Shown here in pieces: positions 1-12,575 of a stretch of 64,000 nt of DNA; the first letter of the stretch is position 1, and the number at the start of each line of letters is the position of its first letter. This DNA comes from Sanghuangporus weigelae (Eukaryota; Basidiomycota; Agaricomycetes; Hymenochaetales; Hymenochaetaceae). The notes beneath the pieces are model-generated. The model made no database searches. It was not told the origin of the DNA and saw only the letters and a list, made by a program, of their open reading frames with translations. The position numbers and the translations under genes were made by a program. Where the stretch lies: NCBI GenBank assembly GCA_033182465.1, contig CP137322.1:2356001-2420000 (forward strand). Direction: 5' to 3'.

Positions 1-1048
1 AATATCACTCACGCTGACGCTGCCTCAACTTCCCACTTATTTTTTATCGGTCTTGGATATGGTTCGCACATCCCTATTGTAGCTGCCAGTGTATTCTACG
101 TATACCTTGTCCGCCTGTGCCTGCACACTTACTTTTTTCCCTCCGTAAATGTCTGTCCTGCTTTATCGTGCATGGAATTTGCAAAAATGCAATGCGAGTA
201 TCTTTCTACGAGGTCATTTTGAAGGTCCTACATCGGTTTGTCCGTGCGTGCGAATATCTGGCTCGGAATGTGCAATCCAATATTACAGCAATCTATTATG
301 ACTTCATTACGTTGAAATTAATTCATGTGGCTCGACCTCATCCAAAGAATACGGAAAATCACTTGAACAGATAGCGCTCAGCAGTGCGGGAATAGAATAT
401 GCCTGTGCGGTATGCGAACGAGAAATTCAATCCTCATTTGAGCGTCAGGGAAAGGCGGACATCATCCTGTGAACACGCCAGTGAGAAACATGCTCCCAGT
501 TCGGGTGAACACTTCTCCTTTCTCCGCAAATAACCCCGCAGTGCCTCCAATCTAGGGCAACCTTGCTCAGAATGCGGGTCGGGGTGTGGTTAGAACCGCC
601 TTGTTATGGGTTTCTGCTTGACAGTAACTGAGTAAGTTTTCTGTTGGCTTTCCGACTCGGACTGCTGATAATCTCACAGCTTGCTCATGGTCTCATGAAA
701 GAGTCGTCGAGGACTTTACGGTGAATTTGATTTTCATGGTGCTTTCTAGGTCGAGTTAATTCAATATAAACCTAGAGATTATATAAGAGTCCCGATGCCG
801 ACACTAGTACTCCAAAACAAAACTACAAAAGTATAGCTTCTCTCAATTAAATTTACTCTGTGAACTACCCGATCTTGGCTCATCTGCGTACGGTTCTACA
901 GTTTATCTCCAGCTTGGGAAATACACTCCAGTCCAGCCTAACTCGTCCGTACTCGCACACGGTGTATCGGGTGAGTGAGGATAAAGAGATGGGATTTTAT
1001 ACGCATATCGGGATTGCGCTCGATAGCGTCATCCGTTGCACGGGACCG
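1..1048. other. Upstream intergenic region
   Basis: No gene supported. Open frames at 117-374 and 860-1153 have no recognisable protein features. A TATA-like TATATAAG lies near 780, and a second one at 1049-1056 is closer to the first gene. Confidence 0.5.
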
Positions 1049-1056
1049 TATATAAG
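1049..1056 (+). promoter_or_regulatory. TATA-box-like element of the 2OG oxygenase gene
   Basis: TATATAAG lies 87 nt upstream of the ATG at 1143, a usual TATA-to-start distance for a fungal gene with a short leader. Its role is inferred from position and sequence only. Confidence 0.4.
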
Positions 1057-1142
1057 CACGACAACATCGGGATGGGTCCCTCAGCAGTATTGGCGTTTTC
1101 TTCTGTGTCTAGTCTGGTACTACAGCTACGAGCCGCCGAGCC

Positions 1143-2484
1143 ATGGCTTCTAAGCACGACTTCACTAGCGTCCCCGTTCTCGACTACAACCTGCTCCTGA
1201 CACCGGAAGGGCGCGCTTCATTCATCCTGCAGCTCCGACATGCCCTCATCTTTGTCGGGTTCTTCTACCTCAAGAACCCGCCAGTCCCGCCTGCGCTCGT
1301 CTCTTCGCTTATTGACTATATACCGAAACTCTTCGCGCTCCCGCAGGAGAAGAAAGATGCCCTGCGGATGGCGAACTCCCCGCACTTCCTCGGATATTCG
1401 CGCTTCGGCGCGGAGCTCACGCGCGGCGCTACGGATCAGCGCGAACAGTTTGACTTTGGGACTGAGTTTAGAGGCCGACAACAGGAGGATGGGCCTGAAT
1501 ACTTGAAATTACAAGGCGAATCGCAGGTATGCAATACATTTCGTGCCGGAAATGTTACAGTCTTACCGATCATCGAATTTAGTTCCCAGATGAGCGGGAT
1601 ATTCCTGGATTCAAGGCTACTATCAGCGAATACTATGCTCGGTTGACGGACTTGAGCTATGAGCTTATTGGCCTTCTCTCCGAAGCTCTGGGTCTCCCTC
1701 CGGATGCGCTGTCAGCCTACTTCGAGTCGCCAGAAAAGATCCAGCACCGCGGCAAGATCGTGAAATACCCGGCACCCAAATCTGAATCGGATTCTTCGCA
1801 AGGCGTCGGCCCACACTTCGACGCTGGGTTCCTTACGCTCCTACTTCAGGCCTCTCCGCACCGGGGTCTGCAGGTCCAATCCCTCTCTGGTCAATGGATT
1901 GACGCGCCTCCTCTGCCCGACACGCTCGTGATTAATCTTGGGAAGGGCCTGGAAGCAGTGACGCGTGGCCTGGCTCGCGCAACAAGCCATCGTGTCTTGA
2001 GTCCGTCGGTCGGTTCACCACCTCGCTATTCAGTTCCATTCTTCCAACGTATAAACCAGAATATCATCCTTTCTGAACATATCCCAGAGTGTACGTGTCA
2101 TTTCGAATTGCTATACCTGTATTGCTTAATAAAGCTCTGGAATCTACAGTTCCGCCCGAGATCTTGAAGCTAAAGGATGAACGAGGACAGACTGGAACAA
2201 CAGACTGTGCGTTCTTCATCGCTGCTGTGTGCTCGTTGATTCTTACCATAATTCTTCAGCTGTCAATTACGGAGAATATAACACACTTCCTAGCGGTCAG
2301 GTAGAGCTTATCGGCAGAGTAAAGTACGTGACCCACAGCTTTTTTTAAAAAACAAACTTCTCCGTCTCTGACCGATGGGAATGACAACTACAGGAGTCAT
2401 CCGGATGTCGCCCAGCGACATTATCCAGACCTCTTCAAACAGTTCTTCCCGGACGGCATTCCGGAGAAGATAAACGTGTATTAG
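1143..2484 (+). CDS. 2-oxoglutarate/Fe(II) oxygenase, isopenicillin N synthase-like
   Basis: Predicted soluble non-haem iron dioxygenase that oxidises a small molecule using 2-oxoglutarate; the substrate is unknown. Exons by eye: 1143-1526, 1583-2090, 2150-2206, 2260-2323, 2394-2484, giving 367 aa, the usual family length. The N-terminal third is the DIOX_N domain. The C-terminal jelly-roll carries the full metal triad, H206 and D208 in the run GPHFDAGF plus H264 in ATSHRV. The RxS motif that binds 2-oxoglutarate is R276-Y-S278. All five exons join in frame, and the acceptor at 1583 restores the stretch before DIPGF. The start is the first ATG after a nearby TATA box. The next gene, a flavin monooxygenase, is on the same strand about 450 bp downstream, so a shared oxidative pathway is possible but unproven. 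Confidence 0.9.
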
Positions 2485-2936
2485 ATGATATGATTGCTTT
2501 TGTATATGCTTGATCTTCCGTTACTTTTCCTTGTTTTTCAACGGAGCTCCGAAAGAAAGTGTATTTATTCATGTAGGGACACTCACCACGACGGCAAAGC
2601 CAAGTCGATGTCCAGAATAGAGCGATGGACTCGTCATGCACGACGAAGTCTTTCCAGATGCGGATGATACGCAGGCTTAGGAGGAGAAGCTGAGAATGTA
2701 CTTTGATCCTTGACCTGCTTCAAAAAAACGAACTGATGTTGACTTGACGAATGCGAGGTCACGTGTCCGCGATTCTTGATTTCGGTCAAACCTCAAGGCG
2801 GTCAAAGGGCGGACTCGGACTTGGCCAGCGGAGATATTTCACCAGGCAATCATCAGAATGTGATCTCAATCTCTCTTGCATCCCCCCAAACACGCCCTCT
2901 TTCACCTTCGTGTTGGAGGATATATCGCCCCTCGAG

Positions 2937-5028
2937 ATGGCGGAAGTCAACGCGAAATCTGTTGCAGAAGAATGGCTCTCAGCATTCGCCAGTTCATTGT
3001 CGCCAGGCAGTAGCGGCGGAATTCCCTCATTATTTACTTCAGGCGGATACTTGAGAGATTCGTTGGTCTTCACCTGGGACTGCCGAACAATCCATGGCGG
3101 CAATAGCATACAGGACTTCTTGTCTACAAACCTTCCCGACCATGCCTTACATAACTTTCAGTTGGATACTAGCTCACCACACCTATCACCGGTGCTTGAC
3201 AAGTCAGACCCAAGCTGCGAGACGATCAAGGCCTTCTTCGTCTTCGAGACGGAACGCGCTCTGTGTCGTGGCGCAGTCAGTCTTATCCAAGCGCAAGGAA
3301 GCGGCGAATCCTCCTCGTGGAAGGCTCTTAGCGTCTTCACAGCTGTCGCGGATTGGAAAGGTTATGAAGAAGCTCCATACCTAGATGTTCAGAATCAGAA
3401 TGATGCGGAGGGTAATTGGTATGAACATAAATTGCAAGGCCGTGTAGTCGCAGAATCCGACCCGACCGTTCTAATCGGTTAGTCATGCATCTTTCTGTGT
3501 ACATCAGTCCCTTTACCGAGGCATTTGGTACAGTTGGTGCAGGGCAATCTGGTTTGCAGCTTGCCGCACGTCTTCGTCAGTCTGGCATCTCGTGCCTGTT
3601 GTTAGAAAAAGAAGCCAGAGTTGGTGATAACTGGAGGAAACGATACCCGTCTCTGAAACTCCATGTTCCTCGAACTTATTGTCAATGTATGTCGTCCCGC
3701 TTCGATGTAGAACACCCGACGATTGATTGACAAGCATGAACGCCACAGTGCTTTACCAGCCTTATCCTTCGAATTACCCAGAATATATTCCGAAGGACGT
3801 CGTCGCGAATCGGTTGGAAGCTTACGCCTTAGCTCAGAATTTACATGTCTGGACTTCATCCACGTTAGAGAGCGCACCATCTTACGATCTGACAGCGAGG
3901 ACGTGGACGGTCGGTGTCATTAAGGATGGCCAACGCATCATACTGCACCCGAGGCATCTCGTCATGGCTTTGGGCCCCTTCGGAGAAGGGATAACTCCAG
4001 AAGTCAAAGGCCGGGACATTTTTGAAGGTTCTCAGACTCACTCCGAGCACTTTCCTGGAGGTAGAGAATATGCCAGCAAGCGTGTACTTGTTTTCGGCGC
4101 TGGAAACTCTGCCTCAGATATCTGTGTGGATTTGGTTCAGAACGGAGCAAAATCTGTCACGCTGTTTCAGCGATCTCCAACTTGCGTCCATTCCAGAAAG
4201 TACATCCGCTCCTTGGTCAATGCGTTCTTCCCGGATAATGTGCCGATCGATGTAACGGACTTCAAGATGGATACGATGCCCGTGAAGCTGATGATAGAAT
4301 TTTTCCGCGCTCAGCAGAAGGCTGCCCGTGAGTACGACAAGGAGATGTTGAATGGACTGGAGGCGGCAGGTCTCAAGTTATGGGATGGCCCGTCCGGCGC
4401 TGGATATATTGAACTCGGATTAACAAGAGGCGGAGGTAAAGCCATATTTATCCTTAGGTCCGTTTTTGGTTCTCACTATACATTCAGGATATTGTATGCA
4501 TCATGGTTTTCACTTACACGAAGGTTTTGCTAACTGGTTCCAGTCTTTGACTCGGGCTTCGCTTCTCTTGTTTCTGATAGCATGATTAAGCTGAAGACAG
4601 ATGTCGACATCACTCGCTTTACTGAGAAGTCCGTGGTCTTCTCAGATGGGTCTGAGCTTGAGGTCGACGCCATTGTTTACGCGTAGGTACCTTTGCATTC
4701 TTCCGCGAATCAAACCTCACCAACAGTGAATACAGAACTGGGTACAGGCCGGTACGAGATACGTACAAACGCATTCTCGGGGAAAAGTTTGTTGACGAGA
4801 CTCCGGAGATCTGGGACCTCGACGAGGAAGGTGAAGTCAGAGGTGTTTATAGGCCGGCAGGTCATCCAGGATTTTGGTATGCAGCGGGAGATTTCTCTTT
4901 CTCAAGGCGCTCTTCGAAGCGTTTGGTGAGGCATCAGATACCCATTCGAAGTGGTACCTTTCTGACTGAGATAACTTTGTTAGGCACTTCTCATCAGAGC
5001 TTTCGAGCTCGGCTATTATGTGCCGTAA
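2937..5028 (+). CDS. Flavin-containing monooxygenase with N-terminal NTF2-like region
   Basis: Predicted FAD/NADPH monooxygenase of the FMO/Baeyer-Villiger group; substrate unknown. Exons 2937-3477, 3534-3686, 3749-4435, 4544-4682, 4736-4925 and 4984-5028 give 584 aa. Residues 1 to about 175 resemble a SnoaL/NTF2-like fold, as in many fungal FMO-like proteins. The FAD Rossmann motif GAGQSG is at 182-187. The FMO identifying motif FxGxxxHxxxF is at 323-333 (FEGSQTHSEHF). The NADPH Rossmann motif GAGNSA is at 348-353. The acceptor at 3749 restores the family-typical run after HVPRTYCQ. The start at 2937 gives the normal family N-terminus; an in-frame ATG at 2751 would add 62 residues without family features. 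The last short exon encodes the usual C-terminal helix ending GYYVP. Confidence 0.88.
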
Positions 5029-5640
5029 TGCCGCGATATCTTGTCATAACATGAATGAATATTTTAGTTGTTCCCTTCCCTTACATACACATTTAACTGG
5101 GGAGATAAGCTCACCACCGTGTGACAGTCTGTCCCGATGTCTTAGGAAGTTAGCAGATGGTCAAGAATCATGGCTCAATGCCTGCCTTGAACGAATCTTC
5201 CGCCTCTGAATCGGTTTATTAGAACATGGCCATTCTGAACGTTCCAATCCACACTTCTCGCCTCCACAAAATAGCAGTCTCAAATGCTCTGAGTCCGGGG
5301 GACGCAGCTTTTGGCATCGCTTTAATAGCTCTAGAGAGCGCCTAGTCTAGTTCTTCGTCATGACATGAACGAGTATTGTTATTGTCCAGTGTCTTGGATG
5401 AAAATAGACAACGAAGTACTGTAGCTACCAGCATGCCTGAACTTATTTACCCCCAAAGGTTCCTTTCAAGAATAGGCGATGGTACACGCATGGCCCTTTC
5501 CTAACAATGAGGCAAACCCTGCTGCTGAGCCTCTCTATCAGGCAGATGGGACACAAAGCTTTCCGAATATGCTGTGATTCTATTAATACACCAAGACATA
5601 AGAACACTAGCACTACAGTCACCCGCAGACACAGATCCTT
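5029..5640. other. Intergenic region after the FMO gene
   Basis: Contains the 3' flank of the flavin monooxygenase gene. No other gene or repeat recognised. Confidence 0.5.
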
Positions 5641-5647
5641 CTACTGC

Positions 5648-6030
5648 TCTGCAGGAGGGACATCTGCATCTCCATTAGCATAGCTACTAAAGCCTGCTTC
5701 TGTCAGGAGGTTAACGAGCTGGCCGTCATTGTGCAACTTCGCCAGATCATCGGACTCACCGATGGAGGGATTCTGTGCATCTTGTTTGCTAAACCACGCT
5801 TATATTCTGTCATGATCGAGTTTCGTGAGCACTTGCAGAATAAACGAAGCCTTCATCTATTCCTGAATGATCTAGAGACCGAGAAAAGGCTTCAATTCTC
5901 GGCTCTTTCGTGCGTACGCTCGTGCAGGGCTGTCTTTCGCTGATCTGACTGAGATCGGGACGATGTCGTTTGAAAGATCTGAGGAGCTTGATCTGGTTGC
6001 GAAATACTGCTCTTTCGAACAAATTCAAAT
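5648..6030 (-). pseudogene. Block X', unidentified coding-like fragment (copy near arm 1)
   Basis: I do not recognise the protein. On the minus strand a frame with the run DLSQISERQPC is conserved, with many silent and conservative changes, in a second copy at about 14560-14870 on the plus strand, which implies past selection on a protein. Downstream on the same strand a second open stretch, AWFSKQDAQNP to DVPPAEQ, ends at a stop near 5648. The two stretches are separated by stops and could be joined only by an implausibly short intron, so I call it a decayed gene fragment. It lies 3' of membrane/WD40 copy 1, whereas its sister lies 5' of copy 2. It could also be the 3' end of a living gene whose other exons I cannot see. 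Confidence 0.4.
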
Positions 6031-6242
6031 GAATTCGAAGAAAAAAGTCAAGGACACAGGTCTAGATGGAGATAAGGAGTGCCTTGGCCGGACGCGATAG
6101 ATTCACTTTCTGACGTGCTTAGTTCTTACATTTGCTTCCGTCGACGCAAATTCGCTGGAGTGCCCCTGTGGTGAACTCGTATACGCCGCGAATACATAAA
6201 GAACCATGCCCATTCAGTCGAAGACTAGGTCTCTAGGGTTCA

Positions 6243-9200
6243 TTAGCCACTTTCTCTACCGTTCAGAGTGAAGTGTATCCGACAATGTATCGTTTTCGTT
6301 AAGACAATCGTGAAACATCCAAGTTTAGAACGAACAAGGTCGACAACATACATACATGTATATACTTGATCGCGCGTCAAACGAGGTCTAACTTCTCCTT
6401 TCCAATTCCACTTTCTCCCGCTTCCCAGGTTCCGAGATGCGGCGATTCTAGCCAAAATTTCACGAAGGGTGCCCAGGTGTATCGACGAATGCACTTTTAA
6501 CTCTGCAGTATCGCCCTTTTCTTCATGGGCAGGCTGTGGCAATTCTGGAATTTCAGGCCTTGGAAGAGTCAAAAATCTGCCAACTGAAACCATAACATCG
6601 GACCTGTTAAATATGTCATGAACCTCGAAGAATTGTGCTCCTTCACAATGATGAAGAATAGTATTGTTTTGTATCGACCAGATCTTTACCGAACCATTGC
6701 TGTCGCCGAAGGCAAAAAGATATGGTGACGACAGACTCGAGTGCCCGACCGCGAAGCTTATTGGGCTGTCGACGATGGCCTTCCTGGAAGATGTCGTGAA
6801 TGCGTGTAATGTCTTTGTACTTGCTGAATTCGGTTCAGATGTGTGATGGAGTATGCGAATTTCCGCTGCAATACATGTCATGTAACGGACTTCGAATGCT
6901 TAAATGACGGGCTCACTGTCAACGACGATGGAGACCAGATTTTCGTCCTTTCCAAAGCAATCAACTACTCTTTCTTGTACTTCCTTCTCCAACCATCGAA
7001 ATCCGGGCACCGACTCAACCGATCCTAAGCCATCCGGTTCAATCATGTCTGGAATCTGCAGAATGTGATTAACTCGAAGTAACTCTATGTGACATTGTCA
7101 AGTACATACCCCTCCACCACGGAGGAAGATCCTTCCAGAGGCTTGTGATACAGACATAGACGTGTGTCTTCTGAAGACATCATATGCCCTGAAAACGTCA
7201 ATTATTAGGGCGGATTGTAGAGAGGGTTCGGAGGACTGACTGCTTGATAGATCCAGCCTCTCGATCAATAATTACACATAGGGTAAGTAATTGAACTCAT
7301 GACGACCTTGAAAAGACTTCGATTCATACCCATTACCCGCGTTTGGTCACTTCGTGTCCGTATAAGACACACAATCCTGTCTTTCTTGTACAACACTGCG
7401 TCCAATACAGATCCAATAAATGACACGTCCGAGAAGTCGAATGAATATAGCTCCTGATCGGGAAGGTGAGGCTACAGCAAACGACATCGGATTAAACAGC
7501 ACCTTGCAATTTTTATCTTTGGAGGGTAGTTCGTCCTTAGACAAAGAAATGCCGCTCGCGTCGAAGAAAGGAAGCTCGAACGCCTTGAGCGAATTATCCA
7601 GCAGACATGATAAACCTGACAACATTCTCAGGATGTTGCGCTTCACTTCCTTGTATTCGGACACACCAGTTAGTCCAGTATCCTTCTCGCGAATCCAGCG
7701 CACCGTTCCGAAGGCACAGTCAAGCTCCACAAGTCTATACACAGGAAATTCGACCTGGAGGTAGAAGCGTGATTAAAACTCTCGTGAGTATCCTAGGAGT
7801 AAGAGATGCTCGCCGATTGAAGAAAGACGTATACGTAGACCCCTTCGGACGATCTCACGACAAGGTCTCCTTGCCCTACTTCTCCGTACTTATAGTCCAG
7901 ATTGCTGTGCTTGTTTGGATTCCTAGTTAATGTAGTGAGCAAGGGTATTGCTCCGTTTCATTTCGAACATACCACAGTATCTGCCGTACTGGGCTCGCGT
8001 CCTGCACTACGATCGTCTTCAGAATTTCAAAGGAGTATTCCTATATTTTCGACATCAGACGAGGCGCCAGAACCCCGGATTGTCGAGCTTATACTTACGG
8101 TCTTATATATTGTCACGACTCTTGAGCTGCACAATGCAAATTCATACATAACCATATCGTCAAAGACGCAAGAGACGTACAAAGCTGATGCCAAGAAACT
8201 GCAGTCAGGGGAGAACTGCATTAGATCTTCAGGTCGGGCGCTCCAGATCTCAGCCTAATGAAAGTCAGAAATGAATGCTCAGTCTAAGTAAGGCTTACCG
8301 ATGACGAGATGCCTTCAGAACTATCGATGCGATGTGTCGGAAGCTCTGCCAAACTCAGACTTTCAGGTTCAGGAATAGCAAGTCCAGTTTCTGGAAGTGA
8401 AGAATCCATCTCTAGTCCGAAGTGCTGTTGTGTAATGCTAGGAGCAGACGGAGAACTGTGATGAGTTGAAACGTGCGATGATTGTTGATCCGGTCCTTTA
8501 GCGAAGCGTTAGATGTAACGAGCGAGCCAGACTAGAGGTACTGACCTTTCTCGACATCACCACGCGGTGTTCGATCCGTCCAGAAATAGTTGCCATTCAA
8601 AACGTTTCCGATTGACAGGGCCGCCATCTTGCTCCAGTGTCTTATCTGAGCTTTAGTCCGATCTACCATGCTTTTCCGGCCCTTCGGGTATCTCGATTTC
8701 CACTGTTCAAATAGATACCATGCTGACAGGAAAAAGATCGCGTATGCGTGGAATTCCGCGAACACAGTAGGCACAGCAGCGGAGACGTCTCGCTCCTAGA
8801 GCATACAGGAAGTTAATTGGATGTAAGCAAACGCAAAAGCCTGCTCGCCTGTTGATCGGCTATCAGGAATGCCAGAAGACACAGTCCGATCGAGAAGGTT
8901 GTTAGAGCGACGATCAAAGCAATCATTGGTGCATTCCGAAGCCAGGTATGAGCCAGCGACGGTAATGAATGGTCGGGTCGGCGACTAAAATTGACGTAAG
9001 TCTTGGGGATCTGCAAGCGATTGCAGATACAAACATAGGCGACTGTTGCCACGTCATCACCAGGAGGCTGTAGACTGCTGATGCAGTACTGAACACCAGT
9101 GAAACGAACCAAAACGAGTTCGTGGTCGCAGTAAGGACGGAGACAGGTCCATCTGCGGTGATCTGAAGCGTCGTTGCGGTGAAACGTAGCAATCGTGGTG

Positions 9201-10624
9201 AGATTAAGATATCGCTGACTGACAAATTCTTGGGATTGTCGAATCGCCGGAATCTCTGTTCATGGAATCAGAAAAGTCTATGGACGAGGCGAATGAAGCT
9301 CACCCTTTTCGGCGATGCTTGTGAGCTCTTGGATGTACGTTTCCAGACACTTGACCAACGGATTGAGCTTTAAATCAAGATACGTATCCACGTTGCAGCC
9401 CATTCCTTAGGACTAGCATGCGTGAATGAATATAATCATATTGAACAGTCCGTACCTATTTCCTTGCTATCAAATCCGAACTCGTCGTCTAGTTCTGACG
9501 CAATTCTCTGCGCGTCCCTCAACAACAGATATGAGGAATACCGGAAAAGACTCTTACCTGCGAGTCCGTATTCATGTTGCGGAGACTATCAAAAAAACCT
9601 GTGCTGAAAACACCGAACTCTTCAAACGCATCCCTCATTTCCGATATAACCTTATCCAGAGCAGACAATTCTTTCGCGAAATCATCAACATCTGAAGCTC
9701 ATCTTAGTCGGAGGCCTTTGAAAAAAGCCATGTAACTTACTCAGGTCCATTCCTTTAAGACGATTTTTTTTTCGGTGGAAGGAAGCACTAGATGCAAGGG
9801 ACGTTAGACACTAGTCATTGCTTAACCCGATCATCTCATACCACACCGTGCCAAGGCCATTCTTCATCCTCTCCAAAGCTCTCGCAGTGCGTTCACCACC
9901 TCCGAGTGTATTGAGCAATGCTTTGACATGATGCACCTGAAAGTTATGAGTGTATTAGCTCGCATCTTATTCAACCGAGCTTTCTCACCAGTGGATTATG
10001 CTTCTTAGGAAATCTATGTAGTCAAATTGTCAGCCATACGCTATTTTCATGTGATAGACGTCGCCAATTTTTCACTTAAGGAGATAAATCGCATTCGTTG
10101 GTTCAAATTTCGAGACTATTTCCTGAAGTCGTTTTTGTTCGTCTTCGGCAGCATCACCTTCCACCACAATTAGCATACAATTCCGAAATTGGAACTCATT
10201 TTGTGACGCACTCGACCCCTTGGCGTCTTCATCACCTAAATTGAACAAGTATCAGATATGTATAGACAAAGAATCAGACTCTCTATTTACGCAGTCCGGT
10301 CTCATTGTCTCGTTCCTCGAGCCAAGGCATATCATCTTTGGAGCCATCGATCCATTAGGACTTCTGCAATATAGACAATATTGGCACAAGAGATTACCGG
10401 TATCCTCTGGAAGGTCCCTCTCATCAACAACTTCTGTCAGGACACGAATAAGTTTGCGCAAAAAGTTGGTCTGTCTCCTCGACAACTTCTTGGGACGTTG
10501 ATGAGCGGTTCTGCCTGATACATAACCTGTAAACAGCGATACACATTGTAATCAGTATTTTACTTGCATCGTAGAAAACTTGATCGGTGAGTTGCTCACT
10601 TCGCCTTCCTCGAGAGGTAGTCAT
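6243..10624 (-). CDS. Multi-exon membrane + WD40-propeller protein, copy 1
   Basis: Unnamed family of roughly 1,000 aa, about 20 exons. The N-terminal third is a cytosolic helical region containing RRQTNFLRKL and EFGVFSTGFF. The middle has four hydrophobic spans, around TIATFLSSVTATTLQITA, FWFVSLVFSTASAVYSLLV, IALIVALTTFSIGLCLLAFL and YAIFFLSAWYLF. The C-terminal third is a beta-propeller with WD40-like strands such as MQFSPDCSFLA and LFAFGDSNGSVKIWSI. Role unknown; a membrane-anchored scaffold or sensor is a guess. The start ATG is at 10624-10622 and exon 1 is only 25 nt (to 10600). The frame stays open through every exon I traced, including two places where copy 2 has lost 7-8 nt. One intron, donor at 8848, uses GC. 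It forms arm 1 of a large inverted repeat. Confidence 0.7.
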
Positions 10625-10712
10625 CGTTTGTTCGAACAAAACACATTGATATTATCGACAAGGAGCTTGTGCCATCATGTTGAATTTCCAAAAGCGGACA
10701 ACGAATTGTATT
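6560..10712 (-). repeat. Inverted repeat arm 1
   Basis: Reverse complement of 15058-19226. Sampled stretches, for example around 8532-8774 against 17018-17260, differ at only a few positions per 200 nt. The match starts at an ACAATTCG just upstream of the gene start and fades after the motif VSVGRxLTL near the C-terminus, where the two copies end differently. Boundaries are by eye, within about 20 nt. Confidence 0.85.
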
Positions 10713-11525
10713 GCACGTGATTTCTGTAACGAACGCGTCGACATTGTTTGCCATTGTTTACCCTTTCGAAAATCCAAGCTATATATCTGGCATTCTCTTG
10801 CAATGTTTGATACAAGAATACAAGAACGAGGGATTCATCTGAGTAGCTAACTTATACTATGTAACGCTTATACACCATCTCAGCACGAGGAAGTATGTAT
10901 ATATAGATACTGGTGCTGAACCTTGATGAAAACAATATCAAAATTCAAAGCACCTCCAGAATAGATACCTGCTACTGGTATATTGCAATGACTGCCGCGC
11001 CGTTTCGGCAAATCTGACTCTCCAGACCTGACAAAATGATACTTGTGAATTTGAATTTGAATTTCATTCTTCTGCACCAGGCATCGGAGTCAGAGCTCAC
11101 GTGGCTGGAGTCGTAACTCCGAAATGCTCCGGAGCTGGAATGGAAATAAATTTTATTTTTAAGCGGGCAAGCCTTCTTATGCATGTATGCGCTGCGTAGT
11201 GGTAATAATAAAGAGATACCTGCGCAAGCAAGCAAGAGTACAACATGTGGAGTGTATAAGTAAAGTAAGATTGTCTTGTACTTCTGGTGTCGGCCTTTCC
11301 CGCCAAGGAAGATATGGTGTCGGTGTCGAAGACGAAGGCAAGAACGGCAAGAAATAAGTAAAATCAAATAGAGGGAGTATCAAATCAATATCCAGACCAG
11401 AAATGAAATATATATATATGTTTAAGTTCCTCTCCTTCAGCGTACACAACAAACCACTTCACAATATTTCACAAGAAGATCGTAATCGTGAGGAATAGAA
11501 ATATACTTGTGAACGTAAATATTCA
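10713..11525. other. Intergenic region 3' of the bZIP gene
   Basis: Holds the 5' flank of copy 1 (to about 10850) and the AT-rich 3' flank of the bZIP gene, including a short (AT)n run near 11410. Overlapping minus-strand open frames at 10972-11452 lack protein features and are rejected. Confidence 0.5.
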
Positions 11526-12575
11526 TCACGCAGCAACGGCAAGCTTCTTCGTTTCTTCCTTCGCATTGACGGCACTTTCATCGTTCCCCCTTTTCCTCTT
11601 CGCGCCGCTCGACGCTTGGCTCGGACTGGGACTTGGGACCACCTGAGCACCTTGACTAGCGCCTGTAACTCCCACGACAAGGCCCTTCAACCATCCGTTT
11701 TCCCTTCTCAATCCCTCGCACTCTCTTTCTAATGTATTTACACGAGCCTCGAGTTCTTGAGCGCGTCTCTCTAATGCAGCTTCCCGTTCCTTCTTCTTCA
11801 GCCTGAAGCGAGCGGATGCGGCAGTGTTCCTTCGGCGCTTGTCCTCCGCCGCGACCATAGCCTGCACCACGACTGAGCCTGATTCCGGAGATTCACCATT
11901 TTCACCGTTCGTGGGAGAAGAGGGAGAGGACGCCTTTCGAGAACGAGATGTACGCTTTGGCTGAGTCGATGGTTCGGAAATGAGTTGTGAAGGAGCAGGA
12001 CTAGATTGTCCGGTATTCGATAAGGCTGCTGGTGCAATCCCTGGCAGCTGCGCGGCTTGAGGCAAGAAAGGCGCGGCTGCGAACGGGTAGGCGGCAAGAA
12101 GCTGCGCAAGGGTGGCTGCCTGCTGAGGGGCCGGAACAGGAGGCTGGGGAGTAACTTGCGGTAACAAGTATGGATCGATGCCGAATCCCGCGAGGAAACC
12201 TCCCATGTCATACGGAACTTGTCCATGCGGCGGGACTGCAGGCTGCTGAGGGTTAGATACCGGAGTAGGATTAACAGGATTAACGTGTGCCTCGAGCGGG
12301 GCGGGGCCTTCCGCATCGGTAACATCGTCATCCTTGTCGTCGTCGCCGACTAGCGAAGGAGATGCTTGATCGTCATCCCCCGGCTTCCGAGCGACCGAAC
12401 GGTCGATAGGAGATTCGTCGGTCTGGAAGGTGAGATTAGACCACAAGTCGAGCTGGGCGGCTAAGTCCGGGAAATGCGCGTTGGCAAGCAGAGAGTCCTG
12501 GCCGTTGTCTGCATACTGGTCCGAAGCCGAGTCCGTCTGGACGATATTAAGGCCGTGGAGAGGGGACGGCGCCAT
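11526..12575 (-). CDS. bZIP transcription factor, Cys3/Met4-like
   Basis: Predicted nuclear sequence-specific activator of 349 aa in one exon. The basic region at about 244-265 has the bZIP signature N-x7-R (N250 to R258) in the run RRRNTAASARFRLKKKERE. This matches the Neurospora CYS-3 / yeast Met4-Met28 subgroup, which controls sulphur assimilation; the assignment to that subgroup is from resemblance. A leucine zipper follows to about residue 300. The N-terminal two thirds is acidic then Pro/Ala/Gln-rich, as expected for an activation region, with a patch of acidic residues at about 67-92. It is the only intact gene between the two inverted-repeat arms. APS kinase, a plausible target class, lies at 60.2 kb. 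Confidence 0.88.
   Translation of the reverse strand: MAPSPLHGLNIVQTDSASDQYADNGQDSLLANAHFPDLAAQLDLWSNLTFQTDESPIDRSVARKPGDDDQASPSLVGDDDKDDDVTDAEGPAPLEAHVNPVNPTPVSNPQQPAVPPHGQVPYDMGGFLAGFGIDPYLLPQVTPQPPVPAPQQAATLAQLLAAYPFAAAPFLPQAAQLPGIAPAALSNTGQSSPAPSQLISEPSTQPKRTSRSRKASSPSSPTNGENGESPESGSVVVQAMVAAEDKRRRNTAASARFRLKKKEREAALERRAQELEARVNTLERECEGLRRENGWLKGLVVGVTGASQGAQVVPSPSPSQASSGAKRKRGNDESAVNAKEETKKLAVAA

Noticed and set aside
1143-5028. A full secondary-metabolite cluster
   Set aside because: Only two tailoring-type enzymes are visible, with no synthase, transporter or regulator beside them.
10972-11452. Overlapping minus-strand open frames downstream of the bZIP gene
   Set aside because: AT-rich, low-complexity translations with no splice logic; they fit a 3' flank.
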